In this document: piece after piece, positions 36,507-48,269 of the stretch
Layout: the number at the start of each line of letters is the position of its first letter
Numbering within the stretch: position 1 is the stretch's first letter
Origin: Paramacrobiotus metropolitanus
Lineage: Eukaryota > Tardigrada > Eutardigrada > Parachela > Macrobiotidae
DNA: 64,000 bases
NCBI RefSeq assembly: GCF_019649055.1
Contig: NW_026570307.1
Coordinates: 310,001-374,000 of the forward strand
Direction: 5' to 3'
Program-made: the position numbers and the translations under genes
The notes under the pieces: model-generated
Told to the model about the DNA's origin: nothing
The model's input: the letters and a program-made list of their open reading frames with translations, nothing else
The model's database searches: none

Positions 36507-37298
36507 ATGAATTCCGCCAAGTACCAATGCGGAGAGTGTAAAAAATTTTTTCAACGCGTGGATAACATGCGGCGTCATATGAAGGAAGCTCATGCGGACA
36601 TGGATCGCGTCACATGCCTTTTTTGCAAGAACGAAATGGTGCGACGGGGCCTACGCCGCCACCTCCGAGAAAATTGCAATCCGGAAAAGAAACCACGAAA
36701 GCCGCATCTGAGAGCGCCTCGATCGATTCCGTTGGCACCGGAGCCGCCGGCTGGGAAAAGACCAAGAAAGTCTTCGCACCCGCGGAAGGTGGTCCGTGCG
36801 ACAGAAGGATCTGCAACGCCTGCACCAACGACGGCTGCACCGGTAACACAGCGGACTATCATCAAAGTTAAAGCTGTTAATGCTGTCCTTGTTGGCAATT
36901 TTAAGCGAGCTGTGTGTCAATGTGGGAGAATTGTTGGCTTTGTGGACGGCTCTCATACAATCGTTTGCTGTGTATGTGGTGCTTGCCGCCGTCCGGCGGC
37001 CAATTTGTTATTTTTTTGTGAAAAACAATTAGTCCAATCTCTTGTAATAAGACAACAAGGAATGAAACAACTGACTACAGAAGATTGTTGGTTATTCGTT
37101 GGTAAATATAGTATACCGAGGCATTACGAAAGCTACAGGCATAAAATCGACTGCGACGGTGTCAGGATAGTGGAGACGATGTACTGTGTCGCCCGTAGAC
37201 TTACATTCAACTTTGAAATTCTAGAATTCCTTGTACCTTTGTTTATAAGTCTCCAGGGACATCTCAAAAGAAAGAGAATAATTTGTTGTTTCTTCTGA
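36507..37298 (+). CDS. C2H2 zinc-finger protein (~263 aa)
   Basis: ATG at 36507 follows CTTACA. Residues ~7-30 form a classic C2H2 finger (YQCGECKKFFQRVDNMRRHM, then KEAH). Residues ~36-58 form a second with a Cys as last ligand (VTCLFCKNEMVRRGLRRH, then LRENC). A basic, Pro-rich and Ala/Thr-rich linker follows with nuclear-localisation-like KRPRKSSHPRK. Then comes a Cys cluster (CQCGRIV ... CCVCGACRRP). The C-terminal ~70 residues are hydrophobic and may be read-through of a missed intron. Probably a nuclear DNA- or RNA-binding protein; target unknown. Confidence 0.6.
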   Translation: MNSAKYQCGECKKFFQRVDNMRRHMKEAHADMDRVTCLFCKNEMVRRGLRRHLRENCNPEKKPRKPHLRAPRSIPLAPEPPAGKRPRKSSHPRKVVRATEGSATPAPTTAAPVTQRTIIKVKAVNAVLVGNFKRAVCQCGRIVGFVDGSHTIVCCVCGACRRPAANLLFFCEKQLVQSLVIRQQGMKQLTTEDCWLFVGKYSIPRHYESYRHKIDCDGVRIVETMYCVARRLTFNFEILEFLVPLFISLQGHLKRKRIICCFF

Positions 37299-38173
37299 TA
37301 CTAAGTTAGCGCGGATCCGCTGCAAATTAGATGCGATATGAGTGTTTTATTTAACATGGAAGTCTATGGAAGAAGCCTGCACTTGTGGCTATGCTTGTGG
37401 TGCGGATTTACTGTGGACGGCTGCAGTCTTCCGACTAAGTTGCTGACTATCTGTCACTATCAGTATGTGAACACTTTCTGAAATACGAGTCCAGAAATTT
37501 ATGTTTTCACTTGACTTTGTTTCCTGGACTTTAATCATTAAGAAAACGGCCATGGTTGCAGCTTAACCACTCTTTGAAGACACACCAGTACCTTGGCTCT
37601 TGGATCCACCATGTGCGAGGCCAAACTGCTTTTAACTCAACTTTTACCGCTAGAATTTTCGGGGACAGTGACGAAACATCATGTTTTTCAGTTTTAAACA
37701 AAAACAAACCATTTAGACGCAAGGAAATTTCGTTCTGCTGGAACGCAAAGAGCGTGCAAGCCTATGGAGTTCGCAAGATCGGTCTCCTCCACCGTGACGT
37801 CATCGTACAGGCTGCCAGTTCGATTTTATGCCTTAGAGCTTTCGTAATGCCTCGAGTGTACATATAGTTAACCATAAATTAGACGCAACCCTAAAAAACC
37901 CTGTAGACAAGAAAAAATTGAGTGCCTGGTGCACTCCTTTGTCACAAACTAGAGAATGTTTGCAACTAGAGCAGTGAAAAAATGCAACGCCGGTATTCAC
38001 TTGACTTTTATTTCACAAGATTTTTAAATTTTAGATTTTTAGATTTTGTTCCCTGTTTTATTGGTATTCATTCTTGGTAAGTCGCGTGCGATTCTGTTAA
38101 TTGAATAGCGTTGAATAACTAAAATTTCACATACGTAAAAAGAACATGAATTTCATACAGAATATAAACAGCG
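37299..38173. other. Intergenic, no gene seen
   Basis: The open frame at 37556-37867 has no recognisable motif. Confidence 0.35.
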
Positions 38174-38939
38174 ATGGATTTTCGGTCTCCGATACCTGTC
38201 GACGATGTCGAAGAGGACCTCATGCGTGTCTTGCTGGCTATCCGCGAACTGCAGCGTCCAGTCACCTGGGAGAGCCTTGCTACGGATAAGCGGAAACAGG
38301 TTGAACAGTGGCTGGCTTCGGTAATGGTGAAGTATCGCGCACTCTACTACAAAGAGTGGGAGCAGTCTGGCGATCTGGAAGACGCCTGGCGGGATGCTGC
38401 CGAAAAGGACAAGGCGCTGGCTAGTGTTCGTCACTAGATGCAGGTTAGTTGCCAAAAAAATAGTTTTGAAATATTTTGTTAGTGACTGTGTTTTCTGTCT
38501 GTGCTCAGTACCGGCCTGTGCAGTTATGGAAAATTCATTCAGAGTTAAAGTTAGGAGTTATAGGCAGCGTGCGAGTTACGCTACGAGTTCCGCTATTCAA
38601 GCAAATAAACCGAGTTTCGAATTATTGAGATGTTACGCTGCAATAGACAATACATACAATTTCTCTGTGTATTTCAAAAGAGCTAAGCTTTTTGGGTAAG
38701 CGAGTTACGCTTCAGAGTTGCGCTGTAATTCGATAACTCGAAAATAACTCGTGTAAGTTAAATAGTTAAATAACGGGTGGGTTACTGCTATTACTTGTAA
38801 CAATTTTTAGAAATATTGGAGAGTTCCGTAATTCTGGTGTATTTCCCGTACAGGTAAAAGATGCGGAAATCGCGCGACTGCGGCAACAAATCCAGCTGCT
38901 ACAGCACGGCCAGCAAGATCCGGTTGACCAGTTTAACTG
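38174..38939 (+). CDS. Candidate small coiled-coil gene, at least two exons
   Basis: ATG at 38174 opens an 87-codon frame (MDFRSPIPVDDVEEDLMRVL) that is helical and charged. A second exon candidate (38854-38939) follows an acceptor CCCGTACAG, reads VKDAEIARLRQQIQLLQHG and ends at a donor GTATGA. Joined in phase 0 through a weak donor at about 38423, they form one continuous amphipathic heptad pattern. A possible last exon near 39100-39163 repeats the phrase GQQNPG and ends in TAG. No family recognised; splice sites are partly weak. Confidence 0.35.
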
Positions 38940-39163
38940 GTATGAGCTACTGCTTAAAATATTTTCTGTTGCTTAAATTTTAACTATCAAGTAGTATACC
39001 AGCAATTTTGCCACATTTCGGTAAACAGAGTTTACGAAGAAAATCAAAGATTGAAATAACTGGTTGGTTATTGCTGTTAAATTTTTATCAAATTTTACTC
39101 GACTGTCACTACACGGGCCAGCAGAATCCCGGACCACACGGGGAGGCCAACGAGGAATTTTAG

Positions 39164-39842
39164 TTACCTTTTACGGAGATTGGATTGCGCAGACGATGAC
39201 ACTGCTGGTTTTTCCCAAGAACAACACACCTCAGCGCAGTGATTATTTCCGTATCTTACCGTTGGCATTAAGTTTGAATTGTCATGCCTTTGTATTCAGG
39301 CAGTTTTCTAGTTTCGTATATTCTTATTATTTTTTTGTTTTTTTAACAGTATTCAGTCGAAAGTATTCAGCTCTTTACGGATGGTTCGACATTAATCTTT
39401 TGAGCCTGATTTGTTGTATTTCGCAACGATGCAATGTATTGTAGCTTGCGGATGGTAATGCATTGTGCTTTGGTAATTATGTAGAGAATTTTGTTTTTGG
39501 TGGAGATTAAAATGTTCAGGCATATTCCACGATTCTACCGGATGCGTCTGTGGTTTGAGACGTTTGAGAAATAAATGTAGTAGTAATTACAAGAGCGAAA
39601 CAAATTACTAACGAATATCAATATTCGAAAACAAAGAGCACTATTAAAAAAACAAGAAAAATACAACGGAAAAAATCGTAATTTTGTATTCTATTTTATT
39701 TAGATTCCAGTGATCGGTGTGCTGTAATTTAATGTGGTAAGAGTACCACGGCACTGTTAAGCCGTTTTTCTGGACAATCATACGGTGCATAATCACGGGC
39801 ACGAGCATGTGATTTGAAACAGTTTTGTCATCTCCAAGCATG
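39164..39842. other. No gene seen
   Basis: The open frame at 39064-39444 is mostly hydrophobic with no family motif. Confidence 0.35.
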
Positions 39843-41831
39843 TGGGTTTCAGACAAGTTAATACCAATCGAAACTTCCGAATACCGTATTCGGGTGGCGG
39901 AGATTCGATTCGTTCTGGCCGCTTGTGCGAACGTTGAGCTTTTTCTTCTTTCTGTTTCGCCAAACTGTTAAGGGTTTTGATTTCCTCATCTTTCTGTTTA
40001 ATTGCTTTTTGTAATTGTTTTACTGTTTCGTTTGCGTCCTTCCGCAACTTCTCGTAATCTTTGTTTGATTCGGTGACCTTTTTCATCTGCTCCATGATTG
40101 TGGCCGCCCTTTGATCGAGAGTCTTGTCAAGTTCTTTCTTTGCTGCCTTCATAATCTCGAGTTCTCCTTCGAGTCGGGTTACTTGGTCAGCCCTGCGTTG
40201 GAGGTCTTTCCTCTCGCGTCGCATTCTTCAACTACCGTTTTTAGTTCAGCTTCCTTTTCAGATGTCTTATCATCATTTTCCATCACTGAGTGGTCATTCC
40301 CAGAAGTTCGTTGCTTAATTTCACGATTTCTTGCTTCTGCCTTTCGATCTCCGTTTGCCCTTCCTTGTTCAAGATCTCTAAGGCCGTGATGCGTACATCA
40401 ATTCGTTTTGCTTCAGTCATCCATTTATGAGCCTCTTTTTCATGACCTTCGACTGCATCGTTTATTCGCTTGCTCTCGCTTTTCGTCGTTTCTGCCAGTT
40501 CAAAGAGCTTCTGTGCTGCTTGATCCCTCTGGCTTTCTGCTTCGTGTTGTTTTTTCTTCCCTTCTCGAATTTTGCCTGCAGCGTTGTTATGTTTTCGTCT
40601 CGCGACTTGAGGTCATCTTTCAACTTTGAGATCTCCGCTGTCAAGTTCGAAACCTTTCCCGTAAACTTCGTTGCGTTTGCCAAGCATTCATCACGCTGAG
40701 TTTCAGCTTCCTTGACCTTGTTCTTCAAAAGGTCACGTTCTGCTTTCAATTCGTTTATCTCCCGTGACCTTTCCACGGTTTCCTCGGACATACTTTTGTT
40801 GAGGTCATCTACTGCGAGTAAGCCTTCCATATTCTTATCGTCAACAAGTTTCTTCAGTACTTCTGCAACTTGTTTTTGCACTTCGTATCTGCCCTTCCAT
40901 TGTCGCGCTTCGTCTTCAACCGTGACTTTTTCCTGTTCCATAGCATAAATTTTTGCTTCGGCTTCAAAGGTTTTATTCCTCTGTTCCCGTATTGCAGCGA
41001 ATGCTTGCCCTTCTTTCTCATCGAGTAGCTGTTAGAGCTCTCTGACTCGCTGCTTCGCTCCACTTGATACGGGAGTTTCGAGAGTTGGTGACCTTTCGTT
41101 ATCAGCCTTTCCTGACGCCATTCCCTCGAAGGTCTCCTCCAACTTCTCGTTAAAGGTCATCTTGATCATTCCACCCGCTAGATTAGCTTCTTTCATTGCG
41201 GTATGAAACGACATCTTTATCGTTTCGTCCTCATCATCAGTGTAGTATTTCTCGTCGCCTGATGCGAAGCTGGTACCATTCTCATCCAGCTACTCCTTTG
41301 AGTCCATAGAATTATTTAAAAGGTCATCAACGTTGACCTTTCCTTGGTTTAACAGCTCGTTGCTGACCTCGTCACCCCTTCGGTGACCTTTTGACTGACT
41401 TCGTCTTCACCTTTCTTTGACTGATCCGCGGTTTCCTCCTTGACCTTTTTAGCCGACCGTGACATTCCTCCGGTCTCGGCCGTTAGGTCTGATTGATTCT
41501 GTTCGATAACTGCCGTTCTCTCATCGGTGACCTTTGACTGGTCTACCGTGCCGCCTCCGACCTGACGTCCGGGGTTTTCGCTTCCATCACTCGAGCTCTC
41601 TTTGTTCTGAGTTTCTTTCAGAGCCTTTTGATATGTGGCTTTTGAGCCTTTAGAGTCCTTCCTTCCAAAGGTCTTCGGAGCTCGAGTTGCTCGATCGTGT
41701 TCTACTGGCCGTGTAAACGGCTGCAGTTCCCTTCTATAGGGATCACTCGCACCTTGCGAGGCGTTCTTTGACCGTTTTCCCTGTGAGCTGCCGGAGGAGA
41801 TCGGTTCATTACCGTCTCTGTCTTGATCCAT
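39843..41831 (-). pseudogene. Decayed coiled-coil (gag-like?) reading frame
   Basis: Minus-strand open segments follow each other with frame changes and stops: 41831-41349, 41336-41038 (with an internal TAG near 41290), 41027-40462 and 40224-39843. Start: ATG MDQDRDGNEPISSGSSQGKR. The first third is polar and Ser/Lys/Glu-rich. The remainder is a long heptad coiled coil (for example VERSREINELKAERDLLKNK). It ends in a basic, Pro-rich tail. There is no zinc knuckle, protease or polymerase. Position and polarity parallel the gag-like frame at 11.0-11.7 kb: both are preceded by a CRE/CCAAT block. A host coiled-coil pseudogene is the alternative. Confidence 0.5.
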
Positions 41832-41958
41832 GTCTTTGCTTGATTTAGGTGATCGCCTGATCGGATAACTTGGACGATGCTGTCAAGGTTTCTCACACGT
41901 GTGTTAGATTACGTTTATGCAAACGTTTACAAGTGAACAGAAACAAGCGCTGTCCTGA

Positions 41959-42326
41959 AGGTCACGAGCTCGGTTGCTAAAGGTCACTCTGCCTTTTACA
42001 GATCTGTCTTTTCTAAAGGTCACCCTTTTCTTCAGAAATTACACCAAGTTCTCTCAAAAGTCACTTCCTTCAGCAAAACTCAACTCATAAAGGTCATCAG
42101 CTGTTTCAGCTTAACATTTACTCCGATTTAATAAAGGTCATTTTTCGGTTTAGGAACTTTTTCTAGTTAAAGGTCACAAACAACCTATGTCAAAAACTGA
42201 ATACTTCGACGAATTTTTGGATTTTATTATGAACTTAACTCAACTCAACGTAAAACTTGCGTCTTATCATCAACTATCCATTTTCGGTAAAGGTCATCCT
42301 TCTGGTCAAATTTTTGGTAAAGGTCA
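41959..42326 (+). promoter_or_regulatory. Cluster of eight AGGTCA half-sites
   Basis: Exact AGGTCA on the plus strand at 41959, 41981, 42017, 42091, 42135, 42171, 42291 and 42321, plus AAGTCA near 42058. Seven of the eight read TAAAGGTCA. AAAGGTCA is the known NR4A-type monomer site, and AGGTCA is the general nuclear-receptor half-site. The cluster lies immediately upstream of the ATG of the minus-strand coiled-coil frame. Binding is inferred from motif only. Confidence 0.5.
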
Positions 42327-42414
42327 CAATTTCATCAGTCGACTCAGTAAAAATTTCCAGCTACCTACGTCAGATTCTTGTGCGCCGTGCGCAAAATCTC
42401 CGCCTCGTCTCAAA

Positions 42415-42655
42415 ATTTCAGCTTCTAATTGGCTGAATTCTAAGCTAACTTTAGCTTTATCGCTGCGCCAATCACAGCACGGATAACCGACCAATCAGAA
42501 TCGTTGTTTTTCGAATTATAAGGCAGAGTGACGTCACGTCCAAAACCGGAAATTTTTGCTAGCGCGCCGTGCGCAAAAGTACCGCCTTCTTTCTTGCTCA
42601 GCTCATTACCGACCAATCAAAACTGCTACTTCTACCTTTCAGCCAATGGCGTAAT
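42415..42655. promoter_or_regulatory. CCAAT/CRE-rich promoter-like block
   Basis: CCAAT boxes in both orientations near 42425, 42467, 42490, 42611 and 42643. A palindromic GTGACGTCAC lies at about 42527-42536. GCGCCGTGCGCAAAA occurs twice, near 42386 and 42566. Such a concentration is typical of a core promoter or an LTR U3 region. It would serve the minus-strand frame at 41.8 kb. Confidence 0.4.
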
Positions 42656-42739
42656 TAACAAACGAAATTCTGACCTGCTCGTCTTCCGAATCCAGAAATC
42701 GATCCTGCGCGTCCTTCCGCGAATCCTCCAAATCTTCCA

Positions 42740-42831
42740 GCGATTATACTGCCTTCTCCTGGGCCAGTCGCTAACCCCTATACTGCCTTCTGCGATTATA
42801 CTGCCTTCTCCTGGGCCAGTCGCTAACCCCT
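42740..42831. repeat. 52-bp tandem duplication
   Basis: GCGATTATACTGCCTTCTCC and the following 20 bases are repeated exactly 52 bp further on. Confidence 0.9.
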
Positions 42832-43674
42832 TCCGTCTCGGATCGACGGGACGCAGCGGTGCGTCGACCAGAAGACTTGCTGGCTGCGGGTCTTCTGCCG
42901 TGCCTTGACGTTGGCAAACGGCAGGGGCGCTCGACCACCCTTTTGGGGGAACGCGTATTGTGTGTACGCTCTAAGCAGTAGAGTCGCGCCTGAACTCCAC
43001 ACCCGATAGACCAAAAGTGGCTTGCCCACTCGTGCCCCCCTTCGGGCTCCTGCCTCTTCTGGCGTTCTTTTTCGCGCTTGTGCTTTCGACGCTGGTGCCC
43101 CTCCGAACAGAGCTACTGCCGTAACCCTGCTCGCGTCAGGACAGATACAGTGCACTCTACGCAGTAGAGATGCACCGTTGTCTGATCTGCTGTCGAGATC
43201 CAACGTCCTTCCTTCTCCGACTGCTTCGTCAGCGAGCCCTTCCTCGCACACTTCACACACTCCGTCAGTTAGACGGGGAAACACTTCAGATAATCCGGGA
43301 GAACACGCAATCTGCTACCATATGAGACGGGAACTTGGCAAGGTTCACGTCGTAGAATCGGAGTTGACGTAACTCAGTCTACCAAACAAATCTGGCAATG
43401 CTATAAGGGCCTACGCTATGGAAAGCGAAAAATGGGCTGATTGCTAGAGATTTATTACCAAGACTAAATTCGATAGAATTTCAGAATGTGCAACTCCGCA
43501 TTGCTGACTACAGCAAGCGCACGTAACAATCACACTGTGTGGTGGCACAAAGAACACCAAGGCACTGCCACGCGTAAGGCGGGCGTGCAGCAAAACACAA
43601 CAGACTGCCAAGCGAGGGTGTACGCTGAGTACGCCTGCGCTCACACAGGTATACATACCATCGTCATCGTTGAG
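42832..43674. other. G/C-rich stretch, no gene supported
   Basis: 42830-43300 is richer in G/C than its surroundings and open on both strands, with peptides that look like composition artefacts. It may be the far 5' part of the minus-strand element. Confidence 0.3.
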
Positions 43675-43825
43675 GGAGATTGCTCTTTTGAAACAGCTGC
43701 GCCATAAAAATATCGTGCAGCTTTTGGACGTGCTGCACAATGAGAAAAAGCTGACGCTCGTTTTTGAGTACTGCGATCAAGGATTTGAAGATTTTGATTC
43801 ACTGAATGGAATAATTGAACCAAAA
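43675..43825 (+). CDS. Isolated exon of a CDK5-type protein kinase
   Basis: After an acceptor (CGTTGAG) the frame reads REIALLKQLRHKNIVQLLDV, then LHNEKKLTLVFEYCDQ, FDSLNG, and meets a donor GTACGT. This matches the region after the PSTAIRE-like helix up to the hinge of cyclin-dependent kinases, and LHxxKKLTLVFE plus DSLNG point to CDK5. Two residues of the usual CDQDLKKYFDSLNG stretch are lost (GFEDFDSLNG). I find no exon for the glycine loop, the HRDLKPQN catalytic loop or the DFG motif nearby. It is either one exon of a gene with very large introns or a captured or duplicated fragment. Confidence 0.7.
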
Positions 43826-44417
43826 GTACGTGTCCCGTTCCTCTTTCTTTTGGATGTTGGATAGCTTCCTATGAAATTACACGTTAACAAATTTCCGATA
43901 ATGGTTGTTGGTGAAAAAGTAAGATTCACCCGACGTATGCGTTGGAATAAAAAGAATTTAATTTGAACCGATTAGTTTCGAATAAGTATGTTGCACTGCG
44001 ATACTACGACTCTACGAGCGCAATTCTTTATGCACCAATTAGTAAATTGCAGATTAATATATTTCTGATTTGTGTTGCGAAAAACTGTTGTTATTAATAA
44101 TTTTTTTACTATTTTGCTTTTTTGGCAGATTGTTCGTTAATTCGCTGTTCTACCAGCTGCTGTGTGGATTAGCGTACATATTTGGTACTTACTGTATTAA
44201 ATAAATACGTTATGCGAAATTCCGTTTTAATGGTTTCAAGGCAACAAAAGAAATTGATGTTTTGAGTGTATGAAGAACTCAGAATGCAGACATTCAACAA
44301 TGCAGACATCCATTTCTGTGTTTCTCTTCTGTGATCGTTCTGCTGGTTTGAACTGTAAGTAAATTAAACTACAACAAAGTAACCACGATCGACATATTGA
44401 CCTGCACCACATTCGCA
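43826..44417. other. Spacer before the LanC-like gene
   Basis: No coding exon recognised. It probably contains the promoter of the downstream gene, although no clear element is visible. Confidence 0.4.
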
Positions 44418-46716
44418 ATGGACCTACACCACCGATCCGAGGTCAAAGATGCCGGTCAGCGATACTTCAACAACCAGTTCGCCGAATACTCCAATCAGCT
44501 TCTGACCGACCAGTCCAAATATATGGACCAGGCCCTGGGTCTCATGCAGGACATTTACACATACTATACATCTAATCCCAGTCGGAAGCGCCGTGACCTT
44601 TACGCCGTTGGCGCCGGTATCGCCTACGCCTGAGTGCGATTACTTCAGCATTTGCCGGATGATAATCAGGACCAAGAAAACATCCAGCGCCTGTGTTCTA
44701 ACATTATTGATTCAATATTAACGGAACACCGCGCAACACTGGGCCGGGACAAATCCCTGAAGAACGGGGATGCCGGAGTATGGGTGGCGGCAGCCCTGGT
44801 CTATGCGGAATTAGACCGGATGACCGACGCATGCAGAAAAGGCCCTGAAGGAGTTTGTGGGGTGCTGTGCCGGGGTGGAGCGGATGACCTTAACCGGATC
44901 GAGTGGTGATGAACTGTTTACGGGACGGTGTGGGTTTTTAATTGGGTTTCTGGAATTATGGAAACGTTTCCCAGAACATCCGGTAAATTAAAAGTACGAA
45001 ATAATTTTAATATGTAGAACAGAAAGGAAGTATTTTATATAGATTTTGTTTGAAGTGCCGGTTGCGGAAATTATCAAAGCCATATTGGCGTCTGAACGAG
45101 AGGATAGCAATATGCGAGGGTTTCATACGCTAAGTCCACTGATGTTCCTCCATTATGAAGCTGAATACATATGTAGGTATGCGTAACAGGAAGAATTTTT
45201 CTCAGTTATTTTATGGTGGGGTATCGGTTTATCGAACCACAGTTCAATAAACACAGAAATATCGTTTTGGAAAGGATTTCTTGTAAAAATAGATTATAAT
45301 CAGGGCGACGTAAATATTTTGTTTTTATTTACAGTAAAATTTTATATTGCATGGTTTGACATTAAAACTTGATCGTGTATGGTTGGTTACGAATGTGCTA
45401 GACACAGTAATCTACATTTGCGCTGATGATTAGTTTTCCGAATTCTGACCATACTATTTTTAAATCTACGCTGATACACTTTACGTAATCAATTTTGATA
45501 GGTGCGGCTCATGGAATTTCGACAATACTGCAGTCACTTCTTGGATTTCCAACAATTTTAGCTGAAATTCCAGGAGCGATTAATGAAATCAAGGCGACGT
45601 ACGAGCATCTACTATCTAGCCAACGTGACAGCGGAAATTTTCCGAATATATTTGGAGCAGTTGAGGATGAAACATCGGAACTCGTGCAGTGGTGTCATGG
45701 CGCTGCCGGTAAGCCTGCAACTGCGCTTATATTGCTTGATTTGCTTCCCATCGTTGCTAGTGCGGCGAAGAATGCAAGCTGCAACTGCAATACTTTTGTA
45801 CTACGAGTACCATTCATTTACCTTGAACAAAACAACAAGTTTGGCATCGTTCTGCAGGTGTGATATATTCCCTCGCAAAGGCATATTTATTTTGGAAAGA
45901 AGACAAATATCTGAATGCTTGTAAAAAGTGCGCGCGCAGACATACTGTGGAAAAAAGGCTTGTTAAAAAAGGGTTAGTAAAATTCTGTTAGGATATTGCA
46001 TGAGCAACACGGGATATAATTTATTTCACGTCGATAAGCTAAATCACTACTTGTTGCCGATTATTACAGGACCGGGTTTATGTCACGGAATTTCCGGTAG
46101 CGGTTACGCGTTTCTACTTATCTACAGAATTACAGAAGATGCGGAATATCTCTATCGCGCCAACTGTTTTGCTGATATAATGTTTCAGCCATCCATTCGG
46201 GAATCATCGCGGTTGCCGGATCATCCATACTCGTAAGAATTCTTACTATTTGTAAAACAGCATAATACTTATTCTGAGGTAGCAATATACTTATATGGAT
46301 GGGATGTACAGTAAAATACATCCTTGTGAGTTGTGACCTTGTTCAATTATAGCAGTAGAAAAAACCTGGCAAAAGCAGTGACGATTATAAAAGCTTAAAG
46401 TTACTGAGTAACCGAAAAATTCTGTAAAACAACATGCAGTTTGCGCGCCAAGAAATATATATTTTATGCGTACACCGACCGACAGTGATAGATTCAATTT
46501 TGTTTTAAAAAATAAACACCCATAGATTTAAAAACTTCACTTTTCAGATTATACGAAGGAATAGCCAGCACACTGTGCTATTACGTGGATTTAGCCGACC
46601 CGATGCAGAGTGCGTTTCCATTATTTGACGTGTTGGTGGAATGTAAATCGACTTTAAAAAGACGCGTAACAGGAGACAATAATTTACCAAGCATGTACCT
46701 GACCTCGGTTTCTTAG
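44418..46716 (+). CDS. LANCL: LanC-like protein, interrupted gene
   Basis: Exons inferred: 44418-44982, 45043-45172 (or 45176), 45502-45708, 45858-~45971, 46070-46232 and 46548-46716 (stop TAG). The order of motifs is that of eukaryotic LanC-like proteins: GAGIAY, NGDAGVWVAAALVY, DELFTGRCGFLIGFLELW, SPLMFLHYEAEY, AAHGISTILQSLLG, WCHGAAG, GPGLCHGISGSGYAFLLIY and LYEGIAS. The zinc ligands (Cys of WCHG, Cys-His of LCHG) are intact. Family members bind zinc and glutathione, and add glutathione to dehydroamino acids in proteins. Defects: an in-frame TGA at 44631-44633 after GIAYA, a one-base frameshift near 44830, and a junction after exon 4 that is one base out of phase. Hence a pseudogene, indel errors, or wrong models. 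Confidence 0.8.
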
Positions 46717-47587
46717 AAACACCACGTAAAAAACCGTATTACGTGTGTAGAATTCCAAATGTTCAAGTGTGTGCTTTTTTGTTTTTTTGGTTACGCGCAC
46801 ACACTGGCGCTGTACCTAATACTTATGTTACTCTGTACTGCGCTTGGCTAATGCAATGACATCAATTATAATTAACGAATTTTACTGGAGTCTGGATTTG
46901 TGATAATAATTTCGCTTACGTGTTACATCAAAATTACACAACATCCCGTGTGTGGCATGTAAAATTTGCAGTCTGGGTACACAGTACTCGTAGTTTTGTT
47001 GCATTGTGTGACGTTTCTGATCGGATATATATATTTACAAGCTCAACCTCGGCCTCCGGCCTCGGTTGAGAATTTTTAGAATTGAAGAAAGTAATGGGGT
47101 AGTTTTATAAATATTTAGGAAAAGGAATTTAACAGGATTGGAAATGTGGTTTGTTTTGAATTTGTCATTGTCGTCATTAAGTACACAATGCTATAGAATT
47201 TAGCTAAGTCCGTTAATTATTTCGGTAGACGGTTGAAAATGTAAATTTTTTTTGCTTTACTGCGTTTTCCCGTTATGGTACAACCACGTTGCAAGGCGTA
47301 AAGCAAAATTGCGCTTCGCATTAGTAACCTTGTGTTGCGCAATAAAGAGTATGTTGTGTAAATCAATAACTGAATTGCGTTAATATCTTATTATAAATAT
47401 AATAAACAGAGCTTTAAATATAAAGAGGCAACCATAAATATTAAACATATACATGTACTAATGGAAGTGCCATCGTTAAATCGTCGTCTACAAAGAAGGT
47501 TGAGCCAAATAACCCATCGGCCAAAAATATTATTAATAACATATCGAGCGAATCCTGATGTCTGACCGAAAAAATTCGTTTTTGTTT
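46717..47587. other. Intergenic with a CCTCGGCC palindrome
   Basis: AACCTCGGCCTCCGGCCTCG at 47044 is nearly palindromic and recurs at 49443 (AACCTCGGCCTTCGGCCTCG), each time shortly before a minisatellite array. Otherwise A/T-rich without a gene. Confidence 0.5.
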
Positions 47588-48236
47588 GTAAGACCGGCGA
47601 AAATCCTTACACCTCCGTTTAACCGCCAAAAAACCCATCCTCTCTGTCTAACCGACGAAAATCCTGGCCCCTGTGTCTGACTCGCGAAAATCCCTACCCC
47701 TCCAATCTAACCGGTGAAAATCCCTGTATTTCTCTCTGACCGGCGAAAGTCTTGTCTTTCTATCTGACCGGCAAAAATCCATGTACTTCTATCTGACCGG
47801 GGAAAATCCCTGTATTTCTATCTGACCGGCAAAAATCCCTGTCTTTTTATCTGACCGGCAAAAATCCCTGTACTTCTCTCTGACCGGCGAAACTCCCTGT
47901 AAGTACTTCTATCTGACCGTCAAAAATCCCTGTACTTCTATTTGATCGGGGAAAATCCCTGTATTTCTATCTGACTGGCAAAAATCCCTGTCTTTCTATC
48001 TGACCGGCAAAAATCCCTGTACTTCTATCTGACCGGCGAAAACCCCTGTACTTCTTTCTAACCGGCGAAACTCCCTGTAAGTACTTCTATCTGACCGGCA
48101 AAAATCCCTGTCTTTTTATCTGACCGGCAAAAATCCCTGTACTTCTATCTGACCGGCAAAAATCCCTGTACTTCTATTTGACCGGCGAAAATCCCTGTAT
48201 TTCTTTCTGACCGGCGAAAATTCCTTCCCCTATGTC
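47588..48236. repeat. ~30-bp minisatellite, array 1
   Basis: About 22 units of TCTGACCGGCAAAAATCCCTGTACTTCTA-type sequence (29-bp consensus split here: TCTGACCGGCAAAAATCCCT then GTACTTCTA). Variation is GGCGAAA versus GGCAAAA and CTTCTA versus TTTCTA. Units are mostly 29-30 bp, so no single reading frame runs through. Non-coding tandem repeat. Confidence 0.95.
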
Positions 48237-48269
48237 TCACCAATTATACATTTTCGCCAAACAGCTATT

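Noticed and set aside
36590-36956. Several minus-strand Arg/Ala-rich frames
   Set aside because: Antisense shadows of the linker of the zinc-finger gene.
40111-40948. Plus-strand Ser/Phe-rich frames
   Set aside because: They are antisense shadows of the minus-strand coiled coil; Ser/Phe/Leu richness is the complement of Lys/Glu codons.
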